Source: Bacteroidia bacterium | Lineage (GTDB): Bacteria > Bacteroidota > Bacteroidia > Chitinophagales > Saprospiraceae | DNA length: 64,000 bases | Assembly: GCA_030430845.1 (NCBI GenBank) | Contig: JAUIKE010000001.1 | Location: forward strand, 67,545 to 131,544 | Direction: 5' to 3' | Shown: one piece after another, positions 17,298-27,414 of the stretch | How positions within the stretch are numbered: position 1 is the first letter of the stretch | Layout: each line of letters opens with the position of its first letter | The notes under the pieces: generated by a model | The model's database searches: none | What the model was told of the DNA's origin: nothing | The model's input: only the letters and a program-made list of their open reading frames with translations | Translations under genes and position numbers: made by a program

Positions 17298-18626
17298 CTA
17301 TTTCTGTATAAGCATAGGGTTAGTCAAATGGCAGATATGTTCCTGAAAACTTTTACTAACTACAGCTGCGTCGTGCCTCTTAAATACCAATTCTTTGGCG
17401 TTGCCGGCGACATCTGCTCTGTAGTCTTTATTGTTAATCAATTCAATAACTTTGGTTTTCAGCTTTTTTGTATCCTCTTCCGTAACCACGGCAGCCCAGT
17501 GATGGTCTTTAGCATATTTCACAATCGCCGTCTCTTCGGGGCCGACAACCAGTATTGGTGTTCCACTAGCCATAAATTCAGATGCCTTGGTCGGCATGGA
17601 TAATTTGAAAAACTTTATCGCTTCCGGGTCAAAATCATGGGGCAGGAACAGGATATCAGCACCGGATAACACGGCAGGTAATTGTTCGTACGGAACAAAA
17701 CTGCCATATTCGATGCATGAATATTTTTTTATCCAGTTAGGTGGAACAGCAGATTGAATTTTCAATTTCAATTCCAGCTTGTGCTCCTGATTAATCTCTT
17801 GAAGAACTTCGGCCAAGTTCCTTAAAGAATCATCAATGCCCAAACCGATCCGTCCCGTATATAAAATGAGGGGGTGTGCGCTCAACTCATAACTGCTTTT
17901 TTGATATTGTTGCCAAAAAGTAGCCTTAATGGGGTTGTGAAAGGGGATAAATCTTTTATGATACCGCTCCCAATAGGCTTCTGACATATAATCTCCTATA
18001 CTCATCAACAGATCACAACGGTCAAGCAAATCCCTCAAGGCAGTATCAATGCGTTTGGACCAATAATTTTTGAACAGACCTTTGTGTGAAATCACAGATG
18101 GCCAATCGTCCATCATATGAAAAACCATGGGTTTATTCAAATATTCACAGACTGCAATCGAAAAGTGTAGTTCTTTCAAAGAAAAAGCCTGTATATAAAT
18201 TACTTCTGGCTGATATTCGTCCAACCATTCCCGGAGTTGCCTGGACAGATTCATTTTCGAGGTAAAATGAACGAGGCCGGTATACTTCAAAAACGGAATG
18301 AAATAATTCATTATTAGTTTCTCCCGCAGGCTCGACTTAGGTATGCTAAGATCCTGAATCCTTTCTTTTGTCTTGAATTGAACCAGGCCGGATGGGTACT
18401 TTCTCTTAATTAAAGACAATGGAAATAAATAGTAATCTTCTTGTTCTCCTAATTGATAATAAGTATTACATATTTCGGTATCAATATTATCTAACAATAA
18501 ATACCTTGAACATGCTACTGCTAGTTTATCCCGATCCCAACCGTTAAATAAATTCATCAAGGTCACCCCACCCCCGGTGTCGTTATTAAAGGGTTGGCCT
18601 AAAATCAATATTTTAGGGAAAGGCAT
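17298..18626 (-). CDS. GT4-like glycosyltransferase
   Basis: A 442-residue GT-B glycosyltransferase. The N-terminus shows ILILGQPFNNDTGGGVTLMN, with the glycine-rich loop common in this fold; the C-terminal half has LILYTGRIGLGIDDSLRNL, ADILFLPHDFDPEAIKFF and PTKASEFMASGTPILVVGP, where the second E of the EX7E-type motif lies. It probably extends the lipid-linked repeat unit. It is in the middle of the polysaccharide operon, 73 bases after the methyltransferase gene. Donor and acceptor are unknown. Confidence 0.85.
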   Translation of the reverse strand: MPFPKILILGQPFNNDTGGGVTLMNLFNGWDRDKLAVACSRYLLLDNIDTEICNTYYQLGEQEDYYLFPLSLIKRKYPSGLVQFKTKERIQDLSIPKSSLREKLIMNYFIPFLKYTGLVHFTSKMNLSRQLREWLDEYQPEVIYIQAFSLKELHFSIAVCEYLNKPMVFHMMDDWPSVISHKGLFKNYWSKRIDTALRDLLDRCDLLMSIGDYMSEAYWERYHKRFIPFHNPIKATFWQQYQKSSYELSAHPLILYTGRIGLGIDDSLRNLAEVLQEINQEHKLELKLKIQSAVPPNWIKKYSCIEYGSFVPYEQLPAVLSGADILFLPHDFDPEAIKFFKLSMPTKASEFMASGTPILVVGPEETAIVKYAKDHHWAAVVTEEDTKKLKTKVIELINNKDYRADVAGNAKELVFKRHDAAVVSKSFQEHICHLTNPMLIQK

Positions 18627-18699
18627 TTAATAGTTTTTTTTGTAAACAAATAATGATAAAGAAGAAGGCGAATGAAATAGGCATAGCCGATCGCAATTA

Positions 18700-19611
18700 T
18701 TATTTTTTCCGATAAACGCCCATAATACTGTGCCCTTTAATTTTTGAAGCTTTTCTTCTGAGATAGCTATTAGTAATTCTATTCCCTCCCAGATATAACA
18801 TTTTGGAAATCAATTTATTAACCAAGGATGCTTTCCCAATTCGTTCAGATAAAAACAGAGAAGTATAATAATCAAAATGCTGAGGTTGAAGAGGTTCAAA
18901 GAGTATTTCGATTATTTCTAAATCGAAATATTCTCCCAACTTTCGAAGGGAGCTTTCATTCCACAAACCCATATGATGTGGAGGCATATTCAACATATTC
19001 TCAGAGTCAAGACTAATGAATGAATCATTGTTGGGAACACAAATTACCAGGAGTCCATTGGTTTTCAGGCATTTAATTTTTCCTTCAATAAAGCTGTTCA
19101 CCTCAGAAATGTGTTCAAGCACTTGAAAAGAACACACTACATCGAATTGATTTTCGTGGCTTTGACTGTATTCCTCAATGGTTTGATTGATGATTTCAAT
19201 ATTGTCTGATTTAAAGACAGCGCTTTGATTGAGTTCTAGCCCTGTACATTTTACTTGGTGCTGATCTACTATTTTTTTCAGAAAAGCACCTCTGCCGCAA
19301 CCAACTTCCAGGATTTGCCAGCCTTTTTGAAGAAATTCACTGCATTTCTGATGTTCCCATTTCCAAGGCATATAATACCAATCGTAGTTTTGAAGTCTTT
19401 CATAAAACTCACTTTTCCCGGATAAATGTAACGGGTAAAAAAATTGATAATCACTTTTCTTACACCGGTAAACCTTTACCGATTCAATGCCCTTGAAATA
19501 TTCACTAACATCCATATCAAGATTCTTTTGATATAAGCGGATGATATCTTCAACCGGAATGGTCTTTTCCAGTTGTACATCAGAACCGTCAATTAATGGA
19601 CTCGTCAACAT
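18700..19611 (-). CDS. Class I SAM-dependent methyltransferase
   Basis: A 303-residue Methyltransf_23-type enzyme. The SAM loop ILEVGCGRGAFLKK lies near residues 99-112, the acidic residue that binds the ribose follows in CTGLELNQSA, and FDVVCSFQVLEHI is motif II. The C-terminal third resembles family members that methylate sugar hydroxyls or lipid-linked glycans. It lacks the cysteine-rich N-terminus of the methyltransferases at 394 and 4505, so it belongs to a different subgroup. It lies between the Wzy-like gene (71 bases) and a glycosyltransferase. Target unknown. Confidence 0.83.
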   Translation of the reverse strand: MLTSPLIDGSDVQLEKTIPVEDIIRLYQKNLDMDVSEYFKGIESVKVYRCKKSDYQFFYPLHLSGKSEFYERLQNYDWYYMPWKWEHQKCSEFLQKGWQILEVGCGRGAFLKKIVDQHQVKCTGLELNQSAVFKSDNIEIINQTIEEYSQSHENQFDVVCSFQVLEHISEVNSFIEGKIKCLKTNGLLVICVPNNDSFISLDSENMLNMPPHHMGLWNESSLRKLGEYFDLEIIEILFEPLQPQHFDYYTSLFLSERIGKASLVNKLISKMLYLGGNRITNSYLRRKASKIKGHSIMGVYRKK

Positions 19612-19682
19612 TCTCCTGTTTTTAATTCAAGAACTAATTAAAACTTATTTGAATGGGAGTATTAAATTGAATTTCTCTTTGA

Positions 19683-20939
19683 TTATTTTTTCAAATAGGA
19701 TTGGAGAATTTCTTCAGGAATTACCCTGAGTTGCCTTGAATAACAAATATCAATTGCAATCCAAAAGATAAAATAATGCAAAGTAAAGGTGTTAACGGTA
19801 GTTGGATAATGAAAAAGTAAAAAAAGAAAAATCCAGATAGCCCCAGCTTTGGAAAGGGTGTTTTTGGAGCGAAAAAAGCCGTAATAAATCGCAGGAAGCG
19901 CTATCAATAACCATAAGCCCATGTAGATCACCCCACCTTTTAAGATCATGTTCAGATATCCTGTTTCAATAACACTCCTGTACATAGACACTGTACCTTG
20001 ATCTATCCCAGGGCAATAGTACTGTCCGTTTAGCCCCTTTCCCATAATGAACTCACTTCGAGTCATATCACGAAAAAAGCACTCCTCTACCCCTGTTCTA
20101 GTGTTCTCAAACGATTTTTTTTGGATATTTTCAAAATGCTGGTCACTATAATAAATTTGAATGAAATAGTTTGTAACAATGACAGTAACAGCAATAGAGA
20201 ATAGAATTATCCAAATTTTGTATTTCGCTTTGCTGTTATAAACATAAATGAAATAAGCAATTAGCAAGGGGATAACATTCATCAATATCATTGCCCTTCT
20301 CGCTCTGAATATAGCAAAAAATACAGTGCCTCCTATGACCATCAACGCAATGATTATCGATTTCCTGGAATGGTATTTATAGGTTAATAGGATAAACCCA
20401 GCAGATAGACAAAGTGTTGTATTTATGACTTCGAGGATCGCTTGACTTTCAAAATTGTTAATATCAGGGTCAAGAAGTTCTCTGGCAAAATACAGATCCA
20501 GTAATAGGCCTAAAATTCCCAGAATTAGGATAATCTGAAAAAGTTTTTTGTAGAACAAAAGTTTTTTCGGAATTAATATTATCATGGGAACAAAATAGGA
20601 GAAAATTCCATACCATCCATCGAAGAGTATGGACTTAATATAGTTATAATCGATATCATTAGCGCGAATAAAAACAAATAAACTCCACAAACAAAAAAGA
20701 ATGAATAAAGTCCGAAGATAACTATTATGAATGCTGAACTGCATGATGTTCATGAAACCAAAAGCCATAAGCCCTATCCCTATTATCTGAAAACCTTGCG
20801 TGATAATTTGATTCGTAGCTGGGCTTGAGGTTAAAGAAAAAAGAAAAGAATATAGAACAAAACCTATCCAGAATAAATTTAAAGATTGCTTACACTTTTG
20901 GTTATAAGTATTATAAATGAAATAGGTTACTTTGTTCAT
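19683..20939 (-). CDS. Wzy-like polysaccharide polymerase / O-antigen ligase-type membrane protein
   Basis: A 418-residue integral membrane protein with about ten hydrophobic helices and one longer periplasmic loop near residues 255-310 that includes the RDMTRSEFIMGKGLNGQYY segment. This layout, with a large loop in the C-terminal half, is that of Wzy polymerases and O-antigen ligases. Primary sequence in this group is too diverse for a firm name. Since the locus has flippase, initiating transferase and export proteins but no other polymerase candidate, Wzy is the best assignment. It overlaps the following glycosyltransferase start by 4 bases at 20936-20939 (that gene lies upstream in transcription), which indicates co-translation. 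Confidence 0.72.
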   Translation of the reverse strand: MNKVTYFIYNTYNQKCKQSLNLFWIGFVLYSFLFSLTSSPATNQIITQGFQIIGIGLMAFGFMNIMQFSIHNSYLRTLFILFCLWSLFVFIRANDIDYNYIKSILFDGWYGIFSYFVPMIILIPKKLLFYKKLFQIILILGILGLLLDLYFARELLDPDINNFESQAILEVINTTLCLSAGFILLTYKYHSRKSIIIALMVIGGTVFFAIFRARRAMILMNVIPLLIAYFIYVYNSKAKYKIWIILFSIAVTVIVTNYFIQIYYSDQHFENIQKKSFENTRTGVEECFFRDMTRSEFIMGKGLNGQYYCPGIDQGTVSMYRSVIETGYLNMILKGGVIYMGLWLLIALPAIYYGFFRSKNTLSKAGAIWIFLFLLFHYPTTVNTFTLHYFIFWIAIDICYSRQLRVIPEEILQSYLKK

Positions 20940-22204
20940 TCTTGACTGCTATTCGCAATTAATTGAAGAAGAGCCAAATGTTTTTGTAATGAAGTCTGGC
21001 TTTGCATTTCTTTGAGCACATAACCATTGATATCATTTTCAAAACAGTAATGGATGCCTTCCACCAAATCTGGTACATTTTTATATTTTGCAAGGTATCC
21101 ATTTTTTTTATGGTCGATTAAATCAGGGATTCCACCAGTTTTGAAACCTACCACTGGAGTTCCACAAGATAAAGCCTCAAACACTGTATAAGGAAGGTTA
21201 TCTGCAAGAGAAGGAGCAATAAACACATCAGCAGCATTATAGATCAATACCATTACCTGCTCATCATTTACATGTCCCATCAGTCGGGTCTCATAGGGGA
21301 TTGATTTAGCAATTTCCTGATTGTGTGCCCCTCCAAAGATCAGAACAAGCGCATCATGTAATCTATTTTCTTTATGTATTTGACCGATAGCAGATTTCAG
21401 ATATTCCCAACCTTTGTAAGGACTGGTGATAGAAATTGCCCCGAAGGATATCACTGGTCTATCCATTGGAATATTCAGCCGTTGCCTCGCCACTTGTTTA
21501 TTCATTGGTTTAAAAAAGTTCTGGTCTAATACATTCGGTATGTGAAATACAGGCTTGGACTTGATCACCCCTGATTCCAGGGCACAATGGTATAGCCATT
21601 TACTTGGAGCTACAAAATAGAGATTGTCATAGCTGGTGAACAAGTCCCTTTTTTTCCGAAATTGCCTATAGGAGAGATCCCTTTTTTTTGTTGTAATAAA
21701 CATATGGCAAGAATAACAGCCCGTTTTATATTTATCACATTCGAAGCTGTGATGACATCCACCCGTGATCGTCCACATATCATGCAAAATAAATACCATC
21801 GGCTTTCTGAGCTCAGCAAGTTTTCTTATACTTTCCAGGCCTAGATACCCATTCAAAATCCAGTGAACGTAAATAACATCTGCTTCCTGAACCTGTTCGA
21901 TACCTGCAATATTATTACCCAATATAGGGTGCGAGAACATGCCATACTCTTGTTTCTGTTTCCTAAGCAGTATACCTTGGAGTTTATTATCGATCCTGGC
22001 CTTGAACCTGGCCTTTTTATCCATACTTTTCAACCTGGTACTATCAGGAAGCTCTGTATGAAGCGACAAGATATTGGAATCTATTCCGTGCTTAATTAAT
22101 TCATCCTGAAGACGTCTGGCAAAGTCCCCGGAAGAGCTTATCCATTGGGCAAGATGCAGTACCTTTAATCCTTTTTTAATAGTTGACATAAAATTAAAAA
22201 GCAC
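20936..22204 (-). CDS. GT4 glycosyltransferase
   Basis: A 422-residue glycosyltransferase of family GT4. Clear motifs are LHLAQWISSSGDFARRL near the N-terminus, VISFGAISITSPYKGWEYL, and ADVFIAPSLADNLPYTVFEA followed by LSCGTPVVGFKTGGIPDLI, which contains the EX7E-type pair. A cysteine-rich segment near 155-170 (CHHSFECDKYKTGCYSC) resembles the zinc-ribbon insert of some WcaC-like enzymes. The start could be the ATG at 22204 or, more naturally, the one at 22189 (MSTIKKG). It lies 5 bases after the deacetylase gene and overlaps the Wzy-like gene by 4 bases. Confidence 0.9.
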   Translation of the reverse strand: MLFNFMSTIKKGLKVLHLAQWISSSGDFARRLQDELIKHGIDSNILSLHTELPDSTRLKSMDKKARFKARIDNKLQGILLRKQKQEYGMFSHPILGNNIAGIEQVQEADVIYVHWILNGYLGLESIRKLAELRKPMVFILHDMWTITGGCHHSFECDKYKTGCYSCHMFITTKKRDLSYRQFRKKRDLFTSYDNLYFVAPSKWLYHCALESGVIKSKPVFHIPNVLDQNFFKPMNKQVARQRLNIPMDRPVISFGAISITSPYKGWEYLKSAIGQIHKENRLHDALVLIFGGAHNQEIAKSIPYETRLMGHVNDEQVMVLIYNAADVFIAPSLADNLPYTVFEALSCGTPVVGFKTGGIPDLIDHKKNGYLAKYKNVPDLVEGIHYCFENDINGYVLKEMQSQTSLQKHLALLQLIANSSQE

Positions 22205-22209
22205 TGCTA

Positions 22210-23226
22210 TTAGTGAAGTACTGGTTTGTTTTTCCCCAACATTCTTTTTTTCAGAGAGAGGTAAAGCATTTCAGGCTGATAGTTCAATCGGCAAAAATCG
22301 GCATATTTGTACACTTTTGAAGGCTCAGCCATGAATCGGTCAAGGCAAAGCAATTTGCTATTTTCAAATGGGAGTTTATTGTTCCGCCCGATGGTGGTAA
22401 ATGCGACACGAAACCCTAAATCTTCCACGATATCAAGTAAAGATTGGTTAAAGTCACCATTGGGGAAGGCAAGGCTCAAAGGACGATCCCCTGTTCTTTG
22501 CTCAATAAAATCGTTACTTTCAAGGAGTTCTTTTCTGATTTCTTCCTCTTCATAATTAATCAGGATGGCGTGATTAACGGTATGGTTCCCAATGGTCACA
22601 AATGGGCTTTTCGATAAGGTGGTTAGTTCCTCAGGAGTTAAAAATCGATCGATATCGGACCATGGTTTAAACGATTCAGGGCCGAAATTTTTGAAAATGT
22701 ATTCATTAATTTCTCGATAAGAATAGCTTTTCAAAAATTCCTGTTCCTGATAAATGGATTTCAAACCGGCAGCCTGCTTAAACCTATATTTATAAATTAT
22801 ATCCGCCCACATTGAAGTATTTTCCATGATATTTCTCGTTGTTACAAAAAATATAGCGGGTACTTCATATTGTTCCAAGACATCTACAGCCAGCAAATTA
22901 TTAAAGTATCCATCATCAAAGGTGATCATAACCGACGGTCCTTCTCCCAGGGATCCACACAGTAAGTCTTCAATGGAAATAAAGTTGTATTTCAGATTAA
23001 GAAAATAGTCTATAAACTCTGAAAATTGTTTAGTGGTGATGTTATTTTGTGGTAGGATATGCCCTGCTTTTTTCTGGTCTTCATTGGCATACAAACCGTG
23101 AAAGTAAAAAATAAGCAAGTTGTTTTTCTCACTTACCAATTGAAGAAGCATAGGATTGATCAACATCCCAATATTCTCTATTAATTTAGGAACAGTTCTG
23201 TCAATTGTATTTTTTAGAAACCTCAA
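22210..23226 (-). CDS. Polysaccharide deacetylase (NodB homology domain)
   Basis: A 338-residue carbohydrate esterase 4-type protein. Motif 1 is MITFDDGYFNNLL with the DD pair, motif 2 is IGNHTVNHAIL giving the HxxxH metal ligands, and SLAFPNGDFNQSLL is a later family motif. All metal ligands are present, so activity is expected. No convincing signal peptide is seen, so a cytoplasmic or membrane-associated role on lipid-linked intermediates is possible. It sits between the Wzx-like flippase (45 bases) and a glycosyltransferase (5 bases). The substrate is probably an N-acetyl hexosamine of the repeat unit. Confidence 0.88.
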   Translation of the reverse strand: MRFLKNTIDRTVPKLIENIGMLINPMLLQLVSEKNNLLIFYFHGLYANEDQKKAGHILPQNNITTKQFSEFIDYFLNLKYNFISIEDLLCGSLGEGPSVMITFDDGYFNNLLAVDVLEQYEVPAIFFVTTRNIMENTSMWADIIYKYRFKQAAGLKSIYQEQEFLKSYSYREINEYIFKNFGPESFKPWSDIDRFLTPEELTTLSKSPFVTIGNHTVNHAILINYEEEEIRKELLESNDFIEQRTGDRPLSLAFPNGDFNQSLLDIVEDLGFRVAFTTIGRNNKLPFENSKLLCLDRFMAEPSKVYKYADFCRLNYQPEMLYLSLKKRMLGKNKPVLH

Positions 23227-23271
23227 ATTTAATTTTTTAATATGGCATACTTCATCTATAGCGGCCTTTCA

Positions 23272-24651
23272 TCATTCGTTCCAAATGCCTTTTGCTGTGT
23301 TATTGATTAACTTATAGGTCTGGATTGGTTGAACGATGATATGGACCAAATTCAGCAAAATGGTCGAAAGGATAATTCCTCCAATTCCAATTAGTTTTCC
23401 AAGGAATAATGCTAAAGGAATATTTATCACCATTCCAATAATACTTAAATACAGTTGCAATTTTATTTTTCCAACTCCATTGAGAAAGGGAACAAAAATA
23501 TCTGTCCATACAAAAATGATGACATATATAGCCAGAAAGATAGAAACGATTCTGGGTACTTTAATTTCAGGGCCTACCCAAAGCCAATAAAAAAAATCTG
23601 AAAAAATTAACATGACTATGGTTAGCACGGTCATTGCAGCCCATACTAATTTGAGCTTATTGACGGTTTTTCTGATCCAAATCAGATCCTTTTTCACCCA
23701 TGCTTCAGTGTAAGCACTCCAGAAGGGAGTTATAATGATCCCCATTAGCATAGGAACCAAATTGAAATATTTAAATGCAATATTATAAGGTGTTACCTGT
23801 TCGGGACCAAATAGTTGAGTAATGATGATATTATCCGTTGAATACATGACCAAGGCAGCAATTTGGATGACGAAAAATTTCAGCCCCAAATTCATTAGCC
23901 CCTTGGAAAATTTAAACCTTACATACTTAAAGGAAGGAGAATAGGCTTTATATTTTCCATTATACAACCAAATACTGGAAATAAACAAAACTAAAACCGG
24001 CGCCATTCCAAATACCAGTGCCAAATAAATAAGGCTCCCTTTTGTAGTTAAGGTGAGTAGGTAAATGATCAACAATGAGATTGCGCTTCCCAGGAGGTTG
24101 AGCAGAGACGCCTTGGCTGGTTCCTGATTTGCAGTAATAATGGTTGTTAATAAATTTAAGACAAACTGCAAACAGAAGAATGTAAATACAATCAAGGATA
24201 AGATGCTAAGCTCGCCGGCCATACCGGCAGGAGAATTCAGTATCTTCGACCAATCCAAGAAGGGATTTATACAGAGGAATACCAATAAAAGGGCCGCCAC
24301 TATTATGGTCATAATGGCATAAGTGGTACTGAGATAAATCCTAGCTAATTTGATCTTACCCTTGGCCATAGCTTCCGCAAACTTATTGCGCAACCCATGC
24401 CCTAATCCGATGTCAAACAGAGCAAACCAACCAATAATGGAACTCAGGGTGAGCCATATTCCATAACGCGTGCTGTTGACATAGTCAATCGTCAGGGGCA
24501 CCAATAACAAACTGATGCCAATATTTAGGCCCTTGATGACAAAAGAGGCTAGAATATTTTTCTTTGCTTTTACACTTCTCAGTTGCCCCCTATTTAGTAG
24601 GCTCAGCCCCCAGGTAAAAATACTTGCTGCTTTTGTCCTTAGGTAATTCAT
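23272..24651 (-). CDS. Wzx-like oligosaccharide flippase
   Basis: A 459-residue membrane protein with about twelve hydrophobic helices and the N-terminal pattern of the polysaccharide flippase family: ASFVIKGLNIGISLLLVPLT followed by IDYVNSTRYGIWLTLSSIIG. Proteins of this kind move undecaprenyl-linked repeat units across the inner membrane. It lies between a glycosyltransferase gene (40 bases) and a polysaccharide deacetylase. It is the only flippase candidate in the locus, so with the Wzy-like, Wzc-like and Wza-like proteins it indicates a Wzx/Wzy-dependent pathway. Confidence 0.88.
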   Translation of the reverse strand: MNYLRTKAASIFTWGLSLLNRGQLRSVKAKKNILASFVIKGLNIGISLLLVPLTIDYVNSTRYGIWLTLSSIIGWFALFDIGLGHGLRNKFAEAMAKGKIKLARIYLSTTYAIMTIIVAALLLVFLCINPFLDWSKILNSPAGMAGELSILSLIVFTFFCLQFVLNLLTTIITANQEPAKASLLNLLGSAISLLIIYLLTLTTKGSLIYLALVFGMAPVLVLFISSIWLYNGKYKAYSPSFKYVRFKFSKGLMNLGLKFFVIQIAALVMYSTDNIIITQLFGPEQVTPYNIAFKYFNLVPMLMGIIITPFWSAYTEAWVKKDLIWIRKTVNKLKLVWAAMTVLTIVMLIFSDFFYWLWVGPEIKVPRIVSIFLAIYVIIFVWTDIFVPFLNGVGKIKLQLYLSIIGMVINIPLALFLGKLIGIGGIILSTILLNLVHIIVQPIQTYKLINNTAKGIWNE

Positions 24652-24691
24652 CTATTCATCAAAAGTTTTTTATCCACTTTTACTGATAAGC

Positions 24692-25837
24692 TTAAGCCAC
24701 TTTTACGCTTTCTGTCACTTTTTCCCCACTAAGGTATTCATCAACATAGCTCATAACCTCTTTTGAGAATAGCTCATAATTAAATTTTTTCCTGCAAAAA
24801 TGAAGCGCCCGCTCCCCCATTTCTTTGGCCTCCCCAGGATTGTCAATCAGAAAGCTCAGGGCCTGGCGCCACCCCTGCACATCCCCAATATCCACATTAA
24901 AACCTATTTTTTCTTTTTCAACATCAAATGGATAGGGTTTCTGAGGAGTCATGATAACTGGCTTACACATAGCAAAAGCCTCAAGAACCACAGTGATTCC
25001 GAAGGGTGCAAAAGAATACGGTGAGTAATCCAACATAGGAACCGCCACCGCCAGAGAATTGTAATAATCCTTACGAATTCTCCCAGTGGAAGTCATCCCA
25101 GGGATAATTGAATTATCAATAGTAATGTTGGGAGTTAATAAACGTTGCAATTCTTCACTAAAACTACCTTGGGTAGTAATTTTCAGATTAAAGTTGATTT
25201 CATTAAAGGCTTTCACTAAAGTTTCGTAATCCCGGAGACTTCCTCCTGTAGCGAAAAAATAGTTTTGAGTAGGAGGACTTGTTTGTTCTTGAAAAAATGA
25301 TTGGAAAAAATCTACGTCTACTCCCCAGGAATTTACCATACGGGCATTGGCCTTTATTGGGTATTGATTACTTTTCTGGAACACCTGCTTATTGTAGAAA
25401 ATAACGAGGTCAGTTCCTTTATAGTAAATATAGCGGACCAAATATTCCTTCCAGCGTTTAAGTTGATTTTTATTCTCAATTTCAGAAGCCCTTTGAGCTA
25501 ATGAAATGAGTGGCTTCCGATAAAGTTTTAAGACTTTGAGCAGCGCGATTAAAAAAGTATACTTCATTTCAGGGTCGAAGATAACATCAAACTCCTTTGA
25601 TTTTTTCAGGCAATTAATTTGCTGTTCTAAATTGCCGATCCTGAGTGCCTCTCCTAATTTTCTCCAAAATGAGTTGTCATCATAAGAAGCACAAGTTGTT
25701 GGATGTCCGTTATTTTTAAAAGCATCGTATAACCAGAAATGATGAGCTGGGAAATCTTTTCCTCCTTTCTGAACATATTGATAAGCCTTTTCTAATTGTT
25801 GAAAAGGAAAAACTTCAATTACTCTTGTTTTGATCAT
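24692..25837 (-). CDS. GT4-like glycosyltransferase
   Basis: The open frame reaches back to 25993 and would overlap the initiating transferase gene, but its first 52 residues are hydrophobic and irregular. The ATG at 25837 gives a 381-residue protein that opens MIKTRVIEVFPFQQLEKAYQ, a plausible GT-B start. The C-terminal half contains NYFFATGGSLRDYETLVKA and PFGITVVLEAFAMCKPVIMT, with the glutamate pair of GT4 enzymes. It is the first glycosyltransferase after the initiating enzyme and is a candidate for adding the second sugar. Specificity unknown. Confidence 0.83.
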   Translation of the reverse strand: MIKTRVIEVFPFQQLEKAYQYVQKGGKDFPAHHFWLYDAFKNNGHPTTCASYDDNSFWRKLGEALRIGNLEQQINCLKKSKEFDVIFDPEMKYTFLIALLKVLKLYRKPLISLAQRASEIENKNQLKRWKEYLVRYIYYKGTDLVIFYNKQVFQKSNQYPIKANARMVNSWGVDVDFFQSFFQEQTSPPTQNYFFATGGSLRDYETLVKAFNEINFNLKITTQGSFSEELQRLLTPNITIDNSIIPGMTSTGRIRKDYYNSLAVAVPMLDYSPYSFAPFGITVVLEAFAMCKPVIMTPQKPYPFDVEKEKIGFNVDIGDVQGWRQALSFLIDNPGEAKEMGERALHFCRKKFNYELFSKEVMSYVDEYLSGEKVTESVKVA

Positions 25838-25932
25838 AATGAATTTTCGAAATAAAATTTTAGGACGAAATAACCCCTGAGACAGCAAAAGGAAATGAAA
25901 TAGCCTGCCCAAACAATAGAAAAAAAAGTAAT

Positions 25933-27396
25933 TTAAAATGCATTCTCCTCTCCTTTCACCATATTGAAAACCGTCAGGAAAATACACTTGCAATCAAACC
26001 AAAAGCTCCAGTTCTCGATATAGTTTACATCGTATTCCACCCGCTTAACCATTTTGTATAGCTGATCAGTTGGGCCTCTCCAGCCATTTACCTGAGCCCA
26101 GCCGGTAATCCCAGGCTTTACTTCATGCCGGATCATATATTTATCCAGAAGAGCAGAATAATCTTTCGTATGTTTCAGCATATGTGGCCGTGGCCCTACC
26201 ACTGACATATCGCCCTTTAAAACGTTAATGAACTGAGGGAACTCGTCAAGATTGGTTTTCCTCAGGATAGCCCCAATTTTGGTAATGCGGGGATCATTTT
26301 TAACAGCTTGCTTTTTATGAGAATTATTATTCACCTTCATGGTTCTGAACTTAAGGCATAGAAAGGGTTTGTTCCAATATCCCGTCCTCTTTTGTGAAAA
26401 TAAAACTGGGCCTTTAGAACTCAGTTTTATTAAGACGGCAATGAGCGGGTATAGCCACGAAAAAACAAAAAGGATAACTAACAATGAAAAAACAATATCA
26501 AAAGCACGCTTAAAAATCCGGTTTTGTAATAGATGCAAAGGCTCTCTTCTACGACGAAGAATAGGCAAATGAGCTATTTGTTCCACCTGGGTACCTTTTT
26601 CAAAATAGGCAATTCCCTTTGGGACCACCTCAAAGTCAATAAAATGAGTGCGGCAAAGGTGTTCCAAATATTGCACCTCCTTTGTGGAAAGAGGGCTGTC
26701 ATAATACAGTAGCTTATTAACTTGCAGGTTGTTTTTTATTTTGTGGAGGACGTCCGAGAAGCCTCCCAGCCTGGCCACTCCCGGAATATCCTTATCTGAA
26801 AATTGCCCCAAACAAAAAGTATTTTCCCCATAGGTGGAGGCGAGAACCCTTTCAAGGTATCTAAGATTAGAGGGACGACCTCCGACAACTGCATAGGAAA
26901 GAAAACTGGTTTTATCCCGGTTGTAATACCGCATAAACATATGAGCCAGGAAGGACAAGCCTGTGAAACAAATCATGGCCGGTATCAAAAAGTGAATACC
27001 GAAAATATCGTAGAAAAACTGATCATAGATCAGACTAATGCTGCCAAAGAAAATCAATGACCCCCAAAAGAGGTTTTTTATTTTCAGGCTGAGTTTCACC
27101 CCTTCCAGCAGGCCATAAATATTTGAAAATGCTGCCACCAGAATGCCTATTGAGTTGGCAATGAATAAAAATAGTAATAGTTCTTCCTGATATTGACCGA
27201 ACAATAACCTGGGTTCCAATTGCAACAGCATAGAACCTAATAGTATAGCGTTCAGGAGCAATACATCGATAAAAATTATAAAAAGTAGGTGGAGTTCAGA
27301 TTTTTTCTTACGGTCAAAAAATCCTTTTCGGTTGCCATGTATAACAATCGGCTCTCTTTTCGAGATTTTGGGTAATAACGCTTCTTGCATTTTCAT
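25933..27396 (-). CDS. Exopolysaccharide polyprenyl glycosylphosphotransferase (initiating enzyme)
   Basis: A 487-residue polyisoprenyl-phosphate hexose-1-phosphate transferase of the WbaP/WcaJ type, which loads the first sugar phosphate onto undecaprenyl phosphate. Four to five hydrophobic helices occupy the N-terminal third, a CoA-binding-like middle follows, and the catalytic part starts with a further helix near 300 and has KRAFDIVFSL, GPVLFSQKRTGYWNK, KFRTM, NLDEFPQFINVLKGDMS and VGPRPHM. These are the family hallmarks. It lies 18 bases after the tyrosine kinase gene. Whether it uses glucose, galactose or an N-acetyl sugar cannot be seen. Confidence 0.93.
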   Translation of the reverse strand: MKMQEALLPKISKREPIVIHGNRKGFFDRKKKSELHLLFIIFIDVLLLNAILLGSMLLQLEPRLLFGQYQEELLLFLFIANSIGILVAAFSNIYGLLEGVKLSLKIKNLFWGSLIFFGSISLIYDQFFYDIFGIHFLIPAMICFTGLSFLAHMFMRYYNRDKTSFLSYAVVGGRPSNLRYLERVLASTYGENTFCLGQFSDKDIPGVARLGGFSDVLHKIKNNLQVNKLLYYDSPLSTKEVQYLEHLCRTHFIDFEVVPKGIAYFEKGTQVEQIAHLPILRRRREPLHLLQNRIFKRAFDIVFSLLVILFVFSWLYPLIAVLIKLSSKGPVLFSQKRTGYWNKPFLCLKFRTMKVNNNSHKKQAVKNDPRITKIGAILRKTNLDEFPQFINVLKGDMSVVGPRPHMLKHTKDYSALLDKYMIRHEVKPGITGWAQVNGWRGPTDQLYKMVKRVEYDVNYIENWSFWFDCKCIFLTVFNMVKGEENAF

Positions 27397-27414
27397 GGTT
27401 TAATAAGGTGGTTT

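Noticed and set aside
25838-25993. N-terminal extension of the glycosyltransferase at 24692
   Set aside because: It would overlap the initiating transferase gene by 61 bases and adds a non-homologous hydrophobic stretch; the start at 25837 fits better.
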